Assembly (NCBI GenBank): GCA_018268935.1
Contig: JAFDVS010000131.1
Span: forward strand, 1 to 56,572
DNA from: Acidobacteriota bacterium
GTDB lineage: Bacteria > Acidobacteriota > Terriglobia > Bryobacterales > Bryobacteraceae
DNA length: 56,572 bases
Direction: 5' to 3'
This document shows positions 25,679-35,150 of this stretch, one piece after another. The translations under genes were made by a program, and so were the position numbers. A model generated the notes under the pieces. That model saw only the letters and a program-made list of their open reading frames with translations. It searched no databases and was not told the origin of the DNA. Position 1 is the stretch's first letter. Each line of letters begins with the position of its first letter.

Positions 25679-28012
25679 TCAAAACAGCAGTTTCCATCCC
25701 CCCACGGCCCAAGCCTTCGGCACGCGGAAGCCATCTTCATACCACGTCTGATTGAGCACGTTGTCCACGCGAGTGAAGAACTGCATCCGCCAGCGGTCGG
25801 TGAGCGGAAGAGTATACGCCGCGGCAATATCGAGTTTGCGTGCGCCATCGAAAAGGAAGCCGCGGGTGCCTGTGCCCGCAAACAGCGGAGTGATGGATTG
25901 GCCGCTCCAGGCAAGGTCGCCGGTGATTTCGAAGCGGCTGCCGATGCGTTGCGTCACCAGCCATGTGCCCATGTTCTTCGGCACGCGCGGCGAATAGAGG
26001 AAGCCTTCCACGAAAACGGAATTGCGTTGCTGCGAGCGCGTGTGCGTGTAGGAAGCCATCATGCGCGTCGTGCGGGTGAGAGCCGCCTCCCCGCTCACTT
26101 CCACTCCTCGGGCCAGTGCGCCGCGCATGTTGCGGTAGCCGCTGAAGCGCCCGAAAGGATCGGCGCCGAGCAGCGCACCAAACCCCACTACATTCTGCAA
26201 CTGCGTGTAGAAATACGTCGCGCTGGCGCGCACTTTCGAACCCATGAAATACTGATCGAAACCGGCATCCATGGAGAGGGCGCGCTCCGGGCTGAGGCGC
26301 GGATCGCCGAGTGCGGAGAACATGCCGCTGAAGAAATAAGTGCCGAAGCGCTCATAGAGCGCCGGGGCCCGGTACGCATTGCCACCGTGGGCGCGGAACT
26401 TGGTTCCCGGACGCAGCAGATAGGCGATGGCGATATCGCCGGTCAGCGCATCGGGCGGCGCGGCGAAGCGATTGATGTCGTAGGCAGGCACACCGCCTTC
26501 AAACTCCGGCTGGCGCAAGGAAAAGCGCTGCCAGCGCCCGGAGAGCGAAACCAGCAGGCGGCTGTCGAGGAGGCGCAATTGATCCTGCGCAAACACACTG
26601 CTCGATCGCTGGCGGACCGCGGTTCGGGCGAAGATGCGCCGTGCGACGACTGGGTTTTCGTCGCGCGAGATATTCTCGTATTTCTCCAACTCAAATTCAT
26701 AGCCTGCGCTGATCAACTGATGGCGGCCGAGGCTCGAGTCGATGCGCGCCTGCAGGTTGTGGATGTCGCCATCAAACACGGCGGAGTTATTGAAGGCGGG
26801 GGGAAAGCGGAAGCCGCCAGGGCCGTCGCGGTTGTCGCGCGAGGTGGTGAGTCCCTGATAGCCGAGCCGCACAGTAGTGCCAGGGCGCAATTCCTGAAGG
26901 AACGAAACGAGCCCCGAAAACTGCTTTCCGGCCCGCCGCGCATCGGGATCATTGAGCCCGGTGATGAAGGTTCTTCCGGGCGCCGCGTCGATCAGCCCGA
27001 AGGACGGGAGACTGGCCGTTGCCCCTGCGTAGGGAGAGGAGTTGAGCTGACTGAACGTGTCGGTGGCCCAGAAGCGCGCGCTGAGGCGCGATTGCGGAGT
27101 GAACAGATACTGCGTGGAGCCCTGCAGGCTGGAGTTCCGGGCGCGGTCATCGCCATCGACACCGCGCGTCACATTCATGTGAGCAACGCCGGCCGAGAAT
27201 TGCAGCTTATCCTTGGCCGCGCTGCCGCTCATGCGGGCCAGGCCGCGAAAGAAACCGAGTCCTCCGCCTTCGGTGGCGATTTCGCCGTGAAGCGGACCGC
27301 CACCCTGATCGGTCACAATCTGGATCACTCCTCCGATGGCGTGAGATCCATATAGTGACGAACCGGAACCGCGCAGCACCTCAACGCGGGCGGGATCCAC
27401 CACCAGCAGATCGCCGAGGAAAGCCGTGGCATCGCCTTGCGGCGATCCGGCGTCACGCAGGCGGAAGCCGTCGATCACTACCGCGGTGTCGAAGGAACGA
27501 AGGCCGCGGGTGTGGATCTGGGTGAATGCGCCGGGGCCGCCTAATTGCTGCACACGCATGCCGGGGGTTTGCCGCAGCACTTCCGCAATCGAGAACTCGC
27601 CACGCCGTTCGATATCGGCGAGATCGGTGGAGTCCAGGGCCTTGGCCGTGGAATCGACAGACAGAGGCGTGCCGGAAGCAGTGACGACGACACGTTGCGG
27701 CAGCGCGTCCAGTTCCAGAACCAGGTCGAGCGAAGCATTGGCGCCCGCTTCGAGGCGCACCAGGCGTGGCGGCCCGCCGCCGAAGCCGTAGGCTCGCGCC
27801 TCCACCAGGTAATCGCCTGGCGTCAGGTTAGCGAAGACGAACTCGCCGGTGGCGGAGGTTTGCGTCTTGCGTGTCAGGTTGTTGTTGGCACTGTGAAGCT
27901 GAATCCAGCCCTGCGCGATGGCAGCGTGTGCCGGGTCTTTCAGGGTGCCGCGGATTTCCTCCGCGCACACACCGAGTGTGAGTGTGAGTAGTGAAAAGAG
28001 AATGCGTCGCAT
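25679..28012 (-). CDS. TonB-dependent outer-membrane receptor, probable cobalamin transporter
   Basis: A 777-residue receptor: signal peptide, N-terminal carboxypeptidase-regulatory-like domain (EIRGTLKDPAHAAIAQGW), a plug domain (about 110-230, with QRVVVTASGTPL as a TonB-box-like start, QIHTRGLRSFDTAVVIDG and RVEVLRGSGSSLYGSHAIGG) and a beta-barrel to the C-terminal aromatic WKLLF. The plug resembles BtuB/FepA-type receptors. A cobalamin riboswitch immediately upstream in the same orientation argues strongly that the substrate is vitamin B12 or a cobinamide/corrinoid. No BtuFCD genes are adjacent. Confidence 0.93.
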   Translation of the reverse strand: MRRILFSLLTLTLGVCAEEIRGTLKDPAHAAIAQGWIQLHSANNNLTRKTQTSATGEFVFANLTPGDYLVEARAYGFGGGPPRLVRLEAGANASLDLVLELDALPQRVVVTASGTPLSVDSTAKALDSTDLADIERRGEFSIAEVLRQTPGMRVQQLGGPGAFTQIHTRGLRSFDTAVVIDGFRLRDAGSPQGDATAFLGDLLVVDPARVEVLRGSGSSLYGSHAIGGVIQIVTDQGGGPLHGEIATEGGGLGFFRGLARMSGSAAKDKLQFSAGVAHMNVTRGVDGDDRARNSSLQGSTQYLFTPQSRLSARFWATDTFSQLNSSPYAGATASLPSFGLIDAAPGRTFITGLNDPDARRAGKQFSGLVSFLQELRPGTTVRLGYQGLTTSRDNRDGPGGFRFPPAFNNSAVFDGDIHNLQARIDSSLGRHQLISAGYEFELEKYENISRDENPVVARRIFARTAVRQRSSSVFAQDQLRLLDSRLLVSLSGRWQRFSLRQPEFEGGVPAYDINRFAAPPDALTGDIAIAYLLRPGTKFRAHGGNAYRAPALYERFGTYFFSGMFSALGDPRLSPERALSMDAGFDQYFMGSKVRASATYFYTQLQNVVGFGALLGADPFGRFSGYRNMRGALARGVEVSGEAALTRTTRMMASYTHTRSQQRNSVFVEGFLYSPRVPKNMGTWLVTQRIGSRFEITGDLAWSGQSITPLFAGTGTRGFLFDGARKLDIAAAYTLPLTDRWRMQFFTRVDNVLNQTWYEDGFRVPKAWAVGGWKLLF

Positions 28013-28065
28013 CCTTCCCCTCGAAGGCGCTCGTAAGCGAGATTCCGCGAGTTGATCGCGGAGCC

Positions 28066-28245
28066 GTAGGCAGGTCTTCGGACTTCCAGGCGGATGATGC
28101 GAGCCTACTTGCTGCCGCTTCCCAGCGCCTTTGGGGCGCCAGTGCGATAGTGCAGCTTTCGTTCCTGGTTACCGCTGCGGGGCAGTCCCGGATTCTCACC
28201 GGGTTCCCTCTTTCGACGCCACCCTATGGCGGCGTACCACACGAC
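28066..28245 (-). promoter_or_regulatory. Cobalamin (adenosylcobalamin) riboswitch
   Basis: Read on the minus strand, the 5' leader of the TonB receptor contains the conserved class I cobalamin elements in order: GAGGGAACCCGGTGAGAATC, GGGACTGCCCCGCAGCGGTA (B12 box region, around 28168-28190), GCTGGGAAGC, an AGTAGG segment and the closing GAAGTCCGAAGACCTGCC at 28069-28086. The element spans roughly 180 bases and ends about 55 bases before the start codon, so it can sequester the ribosome-binding site or terminate transcription when the ligand is bound. Ends are approximate. Confidence 0.94.
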
Positions 28246-28276
28246 TTCTCAAGTGTGGACGGTTTGCGAGCTTGAG

Positions 28277-29089
28277 TCAAGAGCCCGGTTCACAGGCGTA
28301 CAACCGGTTGGCGGCGCGAAAGCTCTCCAGCCGCGAGTAGTGATACACGCGCGCCACTTCCCTTCCCGCTTCGGCAATGGGCGTCGGCCCTTCAATCACA
28401 AAATCCGCGCTGCCCGGCGCATTGAACGCCACAAACGCCAGGCTCAGCGACTCCGCCATCCGGGCGTGGCGCCGCGACAAGTCGGGAAAAGCCACCGGCC
28501 CGGTGTCCACCTGGTACAAATCGCGGCCATCGTGGATATTCATCGTTTTCACGGGGTATTCGATGATCGCCCGGAGCTTTGTTCGCGCATCTGAAATCTC
28601 GGTCTGCGCGACAATCGGCACAGCGGAATCTGTCGCCTCGCGAATCTCCTTATTTGACCGCAGCAGGCGCACCGCGCGCGGGCGGACCAGTTTGTACACC
28701 TGCCCTTCCCACATCTCGGCCGACTTGCGAACCTGGCGGTAATCCGCGTTGAGCCACGCCTTGCGCCGGAAAATCACGCCGTCTTCGGGGCCGAAAATCG
28801 GCAGAAAATCGTAGTTATCCTTATGGAAAAGATCCTTCGGCGCGAACGTATTCTCGCTTTTGCAGGAGGCGCACTGGTAATAATCCACGGGCGCCGCGCC
28901 GTCCCCGTCCACAATCCGTGTCCGCGACTCGATCCAGAAGCGCACCCGGTTTTCCGCCCACTTGCCCTGCAGAAAAGAACGCCCGTAATCGAGCGGCTCC
29001 ATGGCCGCCGGCGCCGCTGCCGATCCGGCCCCACCACCAGCGAGCATCGCTGCTCCCGGCCCCGCATGCAAAAACCGGCGACGATTCAT
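28277..29089 (-). CDS. Tat-exported protein of unknown function
   Basis: About 270 residues beginning MNRRRFLHAGPGAAMLAGG, a twin-arginine signal. GGAGGG lies six bases upstream of this ATG (29089), which decides it over the in-frame ATG at 29116. The mature part has one CxxC pair in YQCASCKSEN and the segment PIFGPEDGVIFRRKAW, but I cannot place it in a known family. It ends just before the riboswitch leader of the TonB receptor and follows the membrane protein gene by about 45 bases, so these two may be cotranscribed. The CxxC could bind metal or be redox active; that is speculation. Confidence 0.75.
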   Translation of the reverse strand: MNRRRFLHAGPGAAMLAGGGAGSAAAPAAMEPLDYGRSFLQGKWAENRVRFWIESRTRIVDGDGAAPVDYYQCASCKSENTFAPKDLFHKDNYDFLPIFGPEDGVIFRRKAWLNADYRQVRKSAEMWEGQVYKLVRPRAVRLLRSNKEIREATDSAVPIVAQTEISDARTKLRAIIEYPVKTMNIHDGRDLYQVDTGPVAFPDLSRRHARMAESLSLAFVAFNAPGSADFVIEGPTPIAEAGREVARVYHYSRLESFRAANRLYACEPGS

Positions 29090-29134
29090 TCCATACCCTC
29101 CTCGATGAAGAATCATCGCACACCGGCGCGCCAG

Positions 29135-30865
29135 TCAGTAATTCCACACCGCATTGGGGTCGAAGCGCTCCAACCGCCTTCGCAAGGCTGCCCGGTTGCG
29201 TGCCACCACATCGGCGTTCTTATTCCGCCAATCGAGATCCTCCACGGGCTTGCCCATGCGCGCCAACGCCAGATACCAGCGTTCCCGGTCATTCCAATTG
29301 TGGAGCAGCGGCGACCTGGCTTCGTTCACCATCGCATCCACTTCCGCAATCGCACTCTTCGCCTTCGGTCCCAGCGTGGCAAACGCAAGCGACACCGCGC
29401 GCATCACCCAGATCCGCTGGGCCAACGGCAGGCTTCGGTCACTGCGCAGGATTTCGAGCAGCGCCGGCACAGCGGCGTCCCCTCTGTCAGCCACGCGCAC
29501 GATCAGCGGATAGGCGTCGGCCCGCAAATCCGAGCGCTCCAGAATCGCACTTTCCTCCGCGGTGGGTTCCGCAAACGTACCATCGGGCATGCGGGCAAGA
29601 AGCTTTGCCAACCGCGTGCGCAGCGGCGGCGGCGTCCCCGCATGCCGAATGCGCGACGCCAGTGCCGCGCGCAACTCGGGGGCGACTTTCGATTCGTAAC
29701 CCTCGTAAAGCGCGCCCGGCAAGGCAATGCGTCCATCGGCAATGACTCGGCTGAGCACGGTAAGCTGCTCGCGCGGAACCGGCTGCGACCAGTCGACGGT
29801 GGGCAGCCACAGTGCCGCCAATCCCAGATCGGGATCATCCGCGGCCAACTTCGGATTGCCCGCCGCCCGGTACAAGCGCTCAAGCAACGCAGCAATCGCC
29901 CCGCGCTTCACCTGGGGAGGCGCCAGCGTAGTCAGACGGAATAGCTCCGCAACCGGCTCCAATTGCGTGTATTCCACCGTGTTGCGCAATCTGTCCCGGG
30001 CCAATCCCACACGAAAGCTCTCCAACGCCCCATGGCCATCAAAGCGCAAGGGAGCGGAAAGGGCGCTTCCGGTCACCACGGAGCGCCGCGCCAGCGCCCT
30101 GCCATTCCGATCGAGGATCTCCAGCCTCGAAATCGACACCTCATTTCGGCTTCGCCTTTCTTCGATGACGCGTATCGTCATCTCGGCTTCGCCGTTTTCC
30201 AACGCACTCACCAGCTTCTCGCGCGATGCCAGGCGAAGGCCCCAGGCTGCCGCCACGGCCTGCTGATCCTTTTTCATTGCCGCCAGCTTTACCCGAACGT
30301 TACGCTCCTCGCGCTCCTGTTCTTGCGGCACTTCCTGAAGAATGCTCTCCGGGTTCCACAGCGTTGCTCCACCGGTTCTGTCCCCCTCGGCCCGTGGCGT
30401 CAGACGAAAGGTGTGGTGCGCCACGCTCACGCTTTCCACTCCTGGAGTATCGAGCAACAAGGCGCAGAGCGCTTTGCACCGGCCCTTTTCGTTATCCCGC
30501 GAGCGCAATTCCGGCGGCAATTCCAAACGAATGGATCCTGCCAGGCGCAGCGGCGAGGCCGGCACAACATCCGCCAGATTGGCGCGCGCAAATGAGCGCC
30601 GTCCGGCCATTGCCCACGGCTGCGCCATCAACCATCCGAGCATCAGCGCCGCCGCCGCGGCCGCCGCACTCCGCACTGCTTCCGGCCGTAGCGCGAGAAA
30701 ATGCCGCACGAACAGGAACAGCACAGAGTAAAGGAAGACGGTCGGCGCGGCCAGCAGGATCAGCCCGGGCACAATCAGCATCAACCCAAACGCAACGGCG
30801 CCCGGCGCCGCCAGAGCGATGAGCGCCAGCAGCCCCCAGCCCATCAACCAGTACTTTGTCTTCAT
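29135..30865 (-). CDS. Large membrane-anchored protein of unknown function
   Basis: A 576-residue protein with two or three N-terminal hydrophobic helices (about 6-35, 38-60 and 66-85) and a long, mostly helical soluble part. The C-terminal half (about 330-576) has helical repeats with phrases such as DAAVPALLEIL that suggest HEAT/ARM-like units. No catalytic motif seen. The gene is divergent from the sugar isomerase gene at 30955, with 89 bases between starts. Export orientation of the soluble part is unclear. Confidence 0.72.
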   Translation of the reverse strand: MKTKYWLMGWGLLALIALAAPGAVAFGLMLIVPGLILLAAPTVFLYSVLFLFVRHFLALRPEAVRSAAAAAAALMLGWLMAQPWAMAGRRSFARANLADVVPASPLRLAGSIRLELPPELRSRDNEKGRCKALCALLLDTPGVESVSVAHHTFRLTPRAEGDRTGGATLWNPESILQEVPQEQEREERNVRVKLAAMKKDQQAVAAAWGLRLASREKLVSALENGEAEMTIRVIEERRSRNEVSISRLEILDRNGRALARRSVVTGSALSAPLRFDGHGALESFRVGLARDRLRNTVEYTQLEPVAELFRLTTLAPPQVKRGAIAALLERLYRAAGNPKLAADDPDLGLAALWLPTVDWSQPVPREQLTVLSRVIADGRIALPGALYEGYESKVAPELRAALASRIRHAGTPPPLRTRLAKLLARMPDGTFAEPTAEESAILERSDLRADAYPLIVRVADRGDAAVPALLEILRSDRSLPLAQRIWVMRAVSLAFATLGPKAKSAIAEVDAMVNEARSPLLHNWNDRERWYLALARMGKPVEDLDWRNKNADVVARNRAALRRRLERFDPNAVWNY

Positions 30866-30954
30866 CTCCCGATCTATCGGCAGAGCACCGCGGGTTGTTC
30901 AACGGCAATCGCAACCTGCGGCTGCCTGCTCCCTCCCTGGTAAACTAGAAGGCA

Positions 30955-31791
30955 ATGTCCCCATTGCGTCAAGCGGTCTGCAACGAAATCTACCAGGGGT
31001 GGGATTTCGCCGAATCCTGCCGTTCCATGAAGAAGCTCGGCTATTCCGGCATTGAAATCGCGCCCTTCACACTCGCGGAAGATCCCGCCGGCATCAGCCC
31101 CTCGCGCCGCAAGGAACTGGTTTCCATCATGGCCGGCGAGGGAATGGAATTCGTTGGGCTGCACTGGCTGATGGTCGCCCCGAAGGGACTGCACGTCACC
31201 ACGCCCGACAACGCCCTCAGGGAAAAGAGCTGGCTCCACATCCGCAACCTGGTGGATCTTTGTGCCGACCTCGGCCCCAACGGGGTGATGGTGTTTGGAT
31301 CCCCCTTCCAGCGCGGCACCACCGGCGGGGCCACGCGCCAGGAAGCCACCGCGCGCTACACGGACGGGCTCGCCGCCGTCGCCCCTCATGCCGCCGAGCG
31401 CGGCGTCCGCATCCTGGTGGAGGCTCTGCCCTCCGCGCAGTGCGACGTGGTCCAATCCCTGGAAGAGGCCGCCGGCATCGTGCAACAAATCGACTCGCCC
31501 GGCGTTCGCACCATGTTCGACACCCACAACGCGGTGGAAGAAGTGGAGCCCCATGCGGTCCTGGTGGAGCGCTACTACGACCTCATCCACCACGTGCACG
31601 TCAACGAAATGGACGGCAAACACTGCGGCAAAGGCGATTACGATTTCAAGCCCGTGCTCGCCACCCTGCTTCGCCGCAACTATCAGCGCTGGGTATCGCT
31701 GGAAGCCTTTGATTTCTCCTTTGGCTCGGAAAATATCGCCGGCGAATCGCTCCGCTATTTAGAACAGGAAATCGCAAAAATCACGTTATGA
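30955..31791 (+). CDS. Sugar phosphate isomerase/epimerase (xylose-isomerase-like TIM barrel)
   Basis: 278 residues of the AP-endonuclease-2/xylose isomerase-like TIM barrel. Expected metal ligands occur at strand ends: E in RILVEALP, D and H in TMFDTHNA, H and E in IHHVHVNEMDGKH, and the final E in WVSLEAFD. No signal peptide, so cytoplasmic. Members isomerise or epimerise keto-sugars or inositol derivatives; the substrate cannot be read from sequence. AGAAGG precedes the ATG. It overlaps the epimerase gene by four bases, pointing to joint carbohydrate metabolism. Confidence 0.88.
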   Translation: MSPLRQAVCNEIYQGWDFAESCRSMKKLGYSGIEIAPFTLAEDPAGISPSRRKELVSIMAGEGMEFVGLHWLMVAPKGLHVTTPDNALREKSWLHIRNLVDLCADLGPNGVMVFGSPFQRGTTGGATRQEATARYTDGLAAVAPHAAERGVRILVEALPSAQCDVVQSLEEAAGIVQQIDSPGVRTMFDTHNAVEEVEPHAVLVERYYDLIHHVHVNEMDGKHCGKGDYDFKPVLATLLRRNYQRWVSLEAFDFSFGSENIAGESLRYLEQEIAKITL

Positions 31792-32729
31792 AAAAAATTG
31801 TTGTTACTGGCGGCGCCGGATTTATCGGCTCCTCCCTGGTCCGAGCCCTGCTCGCCGGCGGTGACGCGCATGTCATCGCCCTCGATAACCTCTCCTCCGG
31901 CAAGCGCGAGAATCTGGAAGGCGTCGCTGGCTCCTGGGAACTCGCCGTCGCCGACATCCGCGACTACGAGGCCATTGCTCCGGTCATCGCGGGCGCTGAC
32001 CGAGTCTTCCACCTTGCCGCCATCCCTTCCGTCCCGCGCTCCATCGCCGACCCCATCCCATCCCATCAGGTCAACACCGACGGGATGTTCCAGGTCTTCC
32101 GGGCCTGCCATGCGGGCGCCGTGCGCCGCGTCGTTTACGCCGCTTCTTCTTCCGCCTATGGCGACACCGAAGTGCTGCCCAAGGTGGAAACCATGAAGCC
32201 CAATCCGCTCTCGCCCTACGCCGCCCAAAAGCTGATGGGCGAATACTACGCATCCGTCTTCCATCACTGCTTCAACCTCGAAACCGTTTCACTCCGTTTC
32301 TTCAATGTGTACGGTCCCCGCCAGGATCCATCGAGCCCTTATTCGGGCGTGCTGTCGATTTTTAATAAGTGCATCGTGGAAGGCGTCAGCCCCACCATCT
32401 ATGGTGACGGTGAACAATCGCGCGACTTCACCTTCGTCACCGATGTCGCCGATCTCTGCATCAAAGCCTCGCTCGCCGGCTCCCACGTCTGCGGCCAGGT
32501 TTACAATGCAGGCAACGGCAATCGCTATACGTTGAACATGGTTTGGGAAACGCTGCAGCGAATTGAAGGAGTCACCCTCCCGGCCAAGTACGGCCCGCCG
32601 CGCGCGGGGGATGTGCGTGATTCGCAGGCCGACACCACGGCCGCCGTGCGCGACCTGGGCCACGCTCCGAGAGTGTCACTCGAAGAAGGACTGCGCGAAA
32701 CGCTTCGCTGGTTCCGCTCCACCCAATAA
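31788..32729 (+). CDS. NAD-dependent nucleotide-sugar epimerase/dehydratase
   Basis: Extended short-chain dehydrogenase of 313 residues. The NAD-binding motif is GGAGFIGSSL at 7-16; the catalytic Ser-Tyr-Lys set appears as ASSSAYGD and YAAQK. FFNVYGPRQDPSSPYSGV and the RDFTFVTDVAD segment are typical of UDP-glucose 4-epimerase/WbpP-like enzymes. It acts on a nucleotide-activated sugar, plausibly feeding surface polysaccharide synthesis. Overlaps the isomerase upstream; the DUF3748 gene follows after 37 bases. Confidence 0.92.
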   Translation: MKKIVVTGGAGFIGSSLVRALLAGGDAHVIALDNLSSGKRENLEGVAGSWELAVADIRDYEAIAPVIAGADRVFHLAAIPSVPRSIADPIPSHQVNTDGMFQVFRACHAGAVRRVVYAASSSAYGDTEVLPKVETMKPNPLSPYAAQKLMGEYYASVFHHCFNLETVSLRFFNVYGPRQDPSSPYSGVLSIFNKCIVEGVSPTIYGDGEQSRDFTFVTDVADLCIKASLAGSHVCGQVYNAGNGNRYTLNMVWETLQRIEGVTLPAKYGPPRAGDVRDSQADTTAAVRDLGHAPRVSLEEGLRETLRWFRSTQ

Positions 32730-32766
32730 TCGGTGTATCCTGATCATCGAAAGGATTCTCCCTTCG

Positions 32767-34134
32767 ATGCGCCGATCCCTGTTGCTCACATTCTTCACGC
32801 TTTATGCATTCGCTGCCGATACACCCGGCGAATGGCAACTGACGTTCTCCCCCATCGCCAAGAACCTCGACAACAACGACAATTTTTCCCGCGACAATCG
32901 CTTCCTGGTCTACGATACCCGCGACACCTTCGGCACCGGCATCGGCAACTCCACCAGCATCATGAAGGTGTCGATCACCACGGGCCTGGAGAATTACCTC
33001 TACCTGCCGCAGTCCGTCTATGGCGCCCAATCCGCGCCTGGCCTTGGCGCGGCCTCCTGGGGCTCCACCAACGACGACATCGCCTTCATCCACGGCCCGC
33101 TGCTTAGCGAAACCCCACAACTGGGCTTTTACACCGCCACGAACCGCAAAGGTGGAGTCGTCACCGGCGACGGCGCGGGCGACATCCGATTCCTCGATTG
33201 CCGCGACATCACCAACGAAATCACCACTCCAGGAGCCCACCGCGGCGGCTCGCATCGCCATGAGTACACCGCCGACGGCAAGCGCGTCGGCTTCACCTAC
33301 GATGATCAATTGCTCACCGCCTACGGCCGGAACATCGGCTTCATGCTGCCCCACGCGAAAGCGCCCTGCGGCGCATCGCACTACGTTGCCCTGCTTATCC
33401 CCGTCGTGCCTCCGGCCCAATCGAAGCCCGGTGACCTGGAGCGTGCCGCCGACGATTCCTGGGTCGGCGCAAAGGGTCTGATGCGCGCCTTCATCGGCAA
33501 CGTCAAAGAGGAGAACGGCACGGTAATGAGTTCCCTATTTGTCGTCGATATTCCCGAAAATGTCGATATCACCACGGCGGATTCCGGCACCCGCACCCGC
33601 TATCCTTCCGCGCCACGAGGCGTTGCCATTCGCCGTCTGACCCGCACTCCCGCGGCAGGCATCGTGCGCGGCTCGCTCGACGGCACGCGCATCGGCTACT
33701 TCGCCAACGACAGCCGCAACATCCGCCAGGTGTTCCTCATCGATTCCCAAGGCTCGGATCAGCACCCCGATCCCGCCATGCGCCCGGTTCAAGCGACCAA
33801 CCTCGATATCAGCGCCAGTGGCGGACTTCGCTGGCACCCGTCAGGCAACTCCATTGCCGTGCTGAGCGACAACGGCGTGGTGGCAGTGTGCGTGAAACCC
33901 GGACCGCAGTTCGGGAAATCCGTGTGGCTCACTCCGCACGGCACGGCCATGCCTGCCGCCGAAGCGCTGGTCTGGTCCCGCGACGGCAAACTGCTCGCCT
34001 TCAACCGCCGCGTGCCCACTTATGATGCAACCGGCAAACTGGTGAAGGACGCCGGCAACAACGATTTCAAGCAAATCTTTCTCACGGCTTTCCCCGATGA
34101 GAACGGCAACGGCATCGCGGATTCCATCGAATAG
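32767..34134 (+). CDS. Exported DUF3748 (YidR-like) beta-propeller protein
   Basis: About 455 residues with a signal peptide (RRSLLLTFFTLYAFA) starting at the ATG 32767; the longer frame from 32563 overlaps the epimerase gene in another frame. AAAGGA lies 11 bases upstream. Several segments match my recollection of E. coli YidR/DUF3748: FIHGPLLSE, LDCRDITNEI, GAHRGGSHRHEYTADGKRVG, FTYDDQLL, RNIGFMLPHA, WVGAKGLMRAFIGNV and GVAIRRLT. These are propeller-like repeats of unknown ligand. A decayed fragment of a second member lies at 35061-35143. Confidence 0.82.
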   Translation: MRRSLLLTFFTLYAFAADTPGEWQLTFSPIAKNLDNNDNFSRDNRFLVYDTRDTFGTGIGNSTSIMKVSITTGLENYLYLPQSVYGAQSAPGLGAASWGSTNDDIAFIHGPLLSETPQLGFYTATNRKGGVVTGDGAGDIRFLDCRDITNEITTPGAHRGGSHRHEYTADGKRVGFTYDDQLLTAYGRNIGFMLPHAKAPCGASHYVALLIPVVPPAQSKPGDLERAADDSWVGAKGLMRAFIGNVKEENGTVMSSLFVVDIPENVDITTADSGTRTRYPSAPRGVAIRRLTRTPAAGIVRGSLDGTRIGYFANDSRNIRQVFLIDSQGSDQHPDPAMRPVQATNLDISASGGLRWHPSGNSIAVLSDNGVVAVCVKPGPQFGKSVWLTPHGTAMPAAEALVWSRDGKLLAFNRRVPTYDATGKLVKDAGNNDFKQIFLTAFPDENGNGIADSIE

Positions 34135-34208
34135 CCGATCGGAAGGCTAAGGCAACCCGCACACGCACTTTGCCAGAGGAGTGGCAATCAGCAAAACACT
34201 TCCTGCGT

Positions 34209-34850
34209 TCACACCTGCCTTTGCCGCCGCAGCAGGAGAAGACCCAAGCCAGCTGTCAGCAAGATTCCCGTGGCCGGCTCCGGAGTGTCCAGGTCGGGTG
34301 TCAGTGAAAGTTCGAAGCTTGGCCCATAGTAGCCTCCAAAGAGTGAGAACGTTTCTGTGGGGAAAGTGAGCGACGAAACGGCGATGGCGGCGCGCAAAGA
34401 GTCATAAGTGATGGCGGGATCGAAGGTCTGGCTGGTCACATTGCTGTCCCGAAAGAACACATCGCTGCCACCTGCGAAGTATGCGCCAATCGTGTAGGTG
34501 CCCGGTGCGAGAAAAACACTGCTGATGGAGGCCAACCGGAACTGATTGTTAACGTCCAGAGGGGATCCGGTTCCGGCCAAAACAGTGGCTGAGGCAAGCA
34601 GTGATCCGCTATTGTCCCACAACCCAACCGGGTGGGCAGTCACGAGACCGTCGGCGTCGAAGTCGAACACCCCCAAAGCAGTCACCCAGATCCCGCCCCC
34701 GGCAACGACATTGAATCGCCAGCCGCGCATGGAACCCGGGGAACCGCCTTCGCCTAACCCGCTCCCATTCACAATTGCCGAAACGGCGGGAGTAGCTTGC
34801 AGAGGGATGGTACCGAGGGCAAGCAAAGAAATGATCAAGAGAGAGCGCAA
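34209..34850 (-). CDS. PEP-CTERM sorting-domain protein
   Basis: 213 residues: signal peptide (LLIISLLALGTIPLQA), a beta-rich domain with RGWRFNVVAGGGIWVTALGV and LAPGTYTIGAYF that resembles the DUF4082 type, and a C-terminal sorting signal TPEPATGILLTAGLGLLLL with an RRQRQ tail. The start is TTG at 34850 with GGAG about ten bases upstream. Presumably anchored to or released into the exopolysaccharide matrix by an exosortase encoded elsewhere. The preceding DUF3748 gene is convergent. Confidence 0.87.
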   Translation of the reverse strand: MRSLLIISLLALGTIPLQATPAVSAIVNGSGLGEGGSPGSMRGWRFNVVAGGGIWVTALGVFDFDADGLVTAHPVGLWDNSGSLLASATVLAGTGSPLDVNNQFRLASISSVFLAPGTYTIGAYFAGGSDVFFRDSNVTSQTFDPAITYDSLRAAIAVSSLTFPTETFSLFGGYYGPSFELSLTPDLDTPEPATGILLTAGLGLLLLRRQRQV

Positions 34851-35060
34851 AAGTGTAGTTCTCCAATTCGAATTAATGCATTAAACAATATCATAACGAT
34901 TTCTGGTAATCAACTCACGCAAACGGGTCAAGATCCCCGGCTTGGGTAGCCGCGTCGAGCGGCTTCCGGTTGTGCGGGAGCAATCGACTATGCGATGCAC
35001 GGGGTGCTGCCCGGGCCGATCATGCCATCGCGGTTGGCGCGCTCGGTAGCGCCATTGTCT

Positions 35061-35143
35061 GTCAAACCCGGCCCGCTCTCCGGCAAACCGGTCTGGCTCA
35101 CCCCGCACGGCGCCGGAAACCCTGCCGCTGACGCCCTTGTCTG
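35061..35143 (+). pseudogene. Remnant of a second DUF3748 gene
   Basis: A 29-residue stretch (VKPGPLSGKPVWLTPHGAG onward) aligns without gaps to the DUF3748 protein encoded at 32767-34134 (its segment around 33892-33978) with 20 of 29 residues identical. The frame has no matching upstream domain and downstream it runs antisense into the PEP-CTERM gene at 35151. It is therefore a fragment left by duplication and decay. The rest of the gap 34851-35060 has no recognisable gene. Confidence 0.7.
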
Positions 35144-35150
35144 CAACGTC

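Noticed and set aside
25898..27355. Long plus-strand frame opposite the TonB receptor
   Set aside because: No ribosome-binding site or motifs; the receptor on the other strand has clear plug and barrel signatures.
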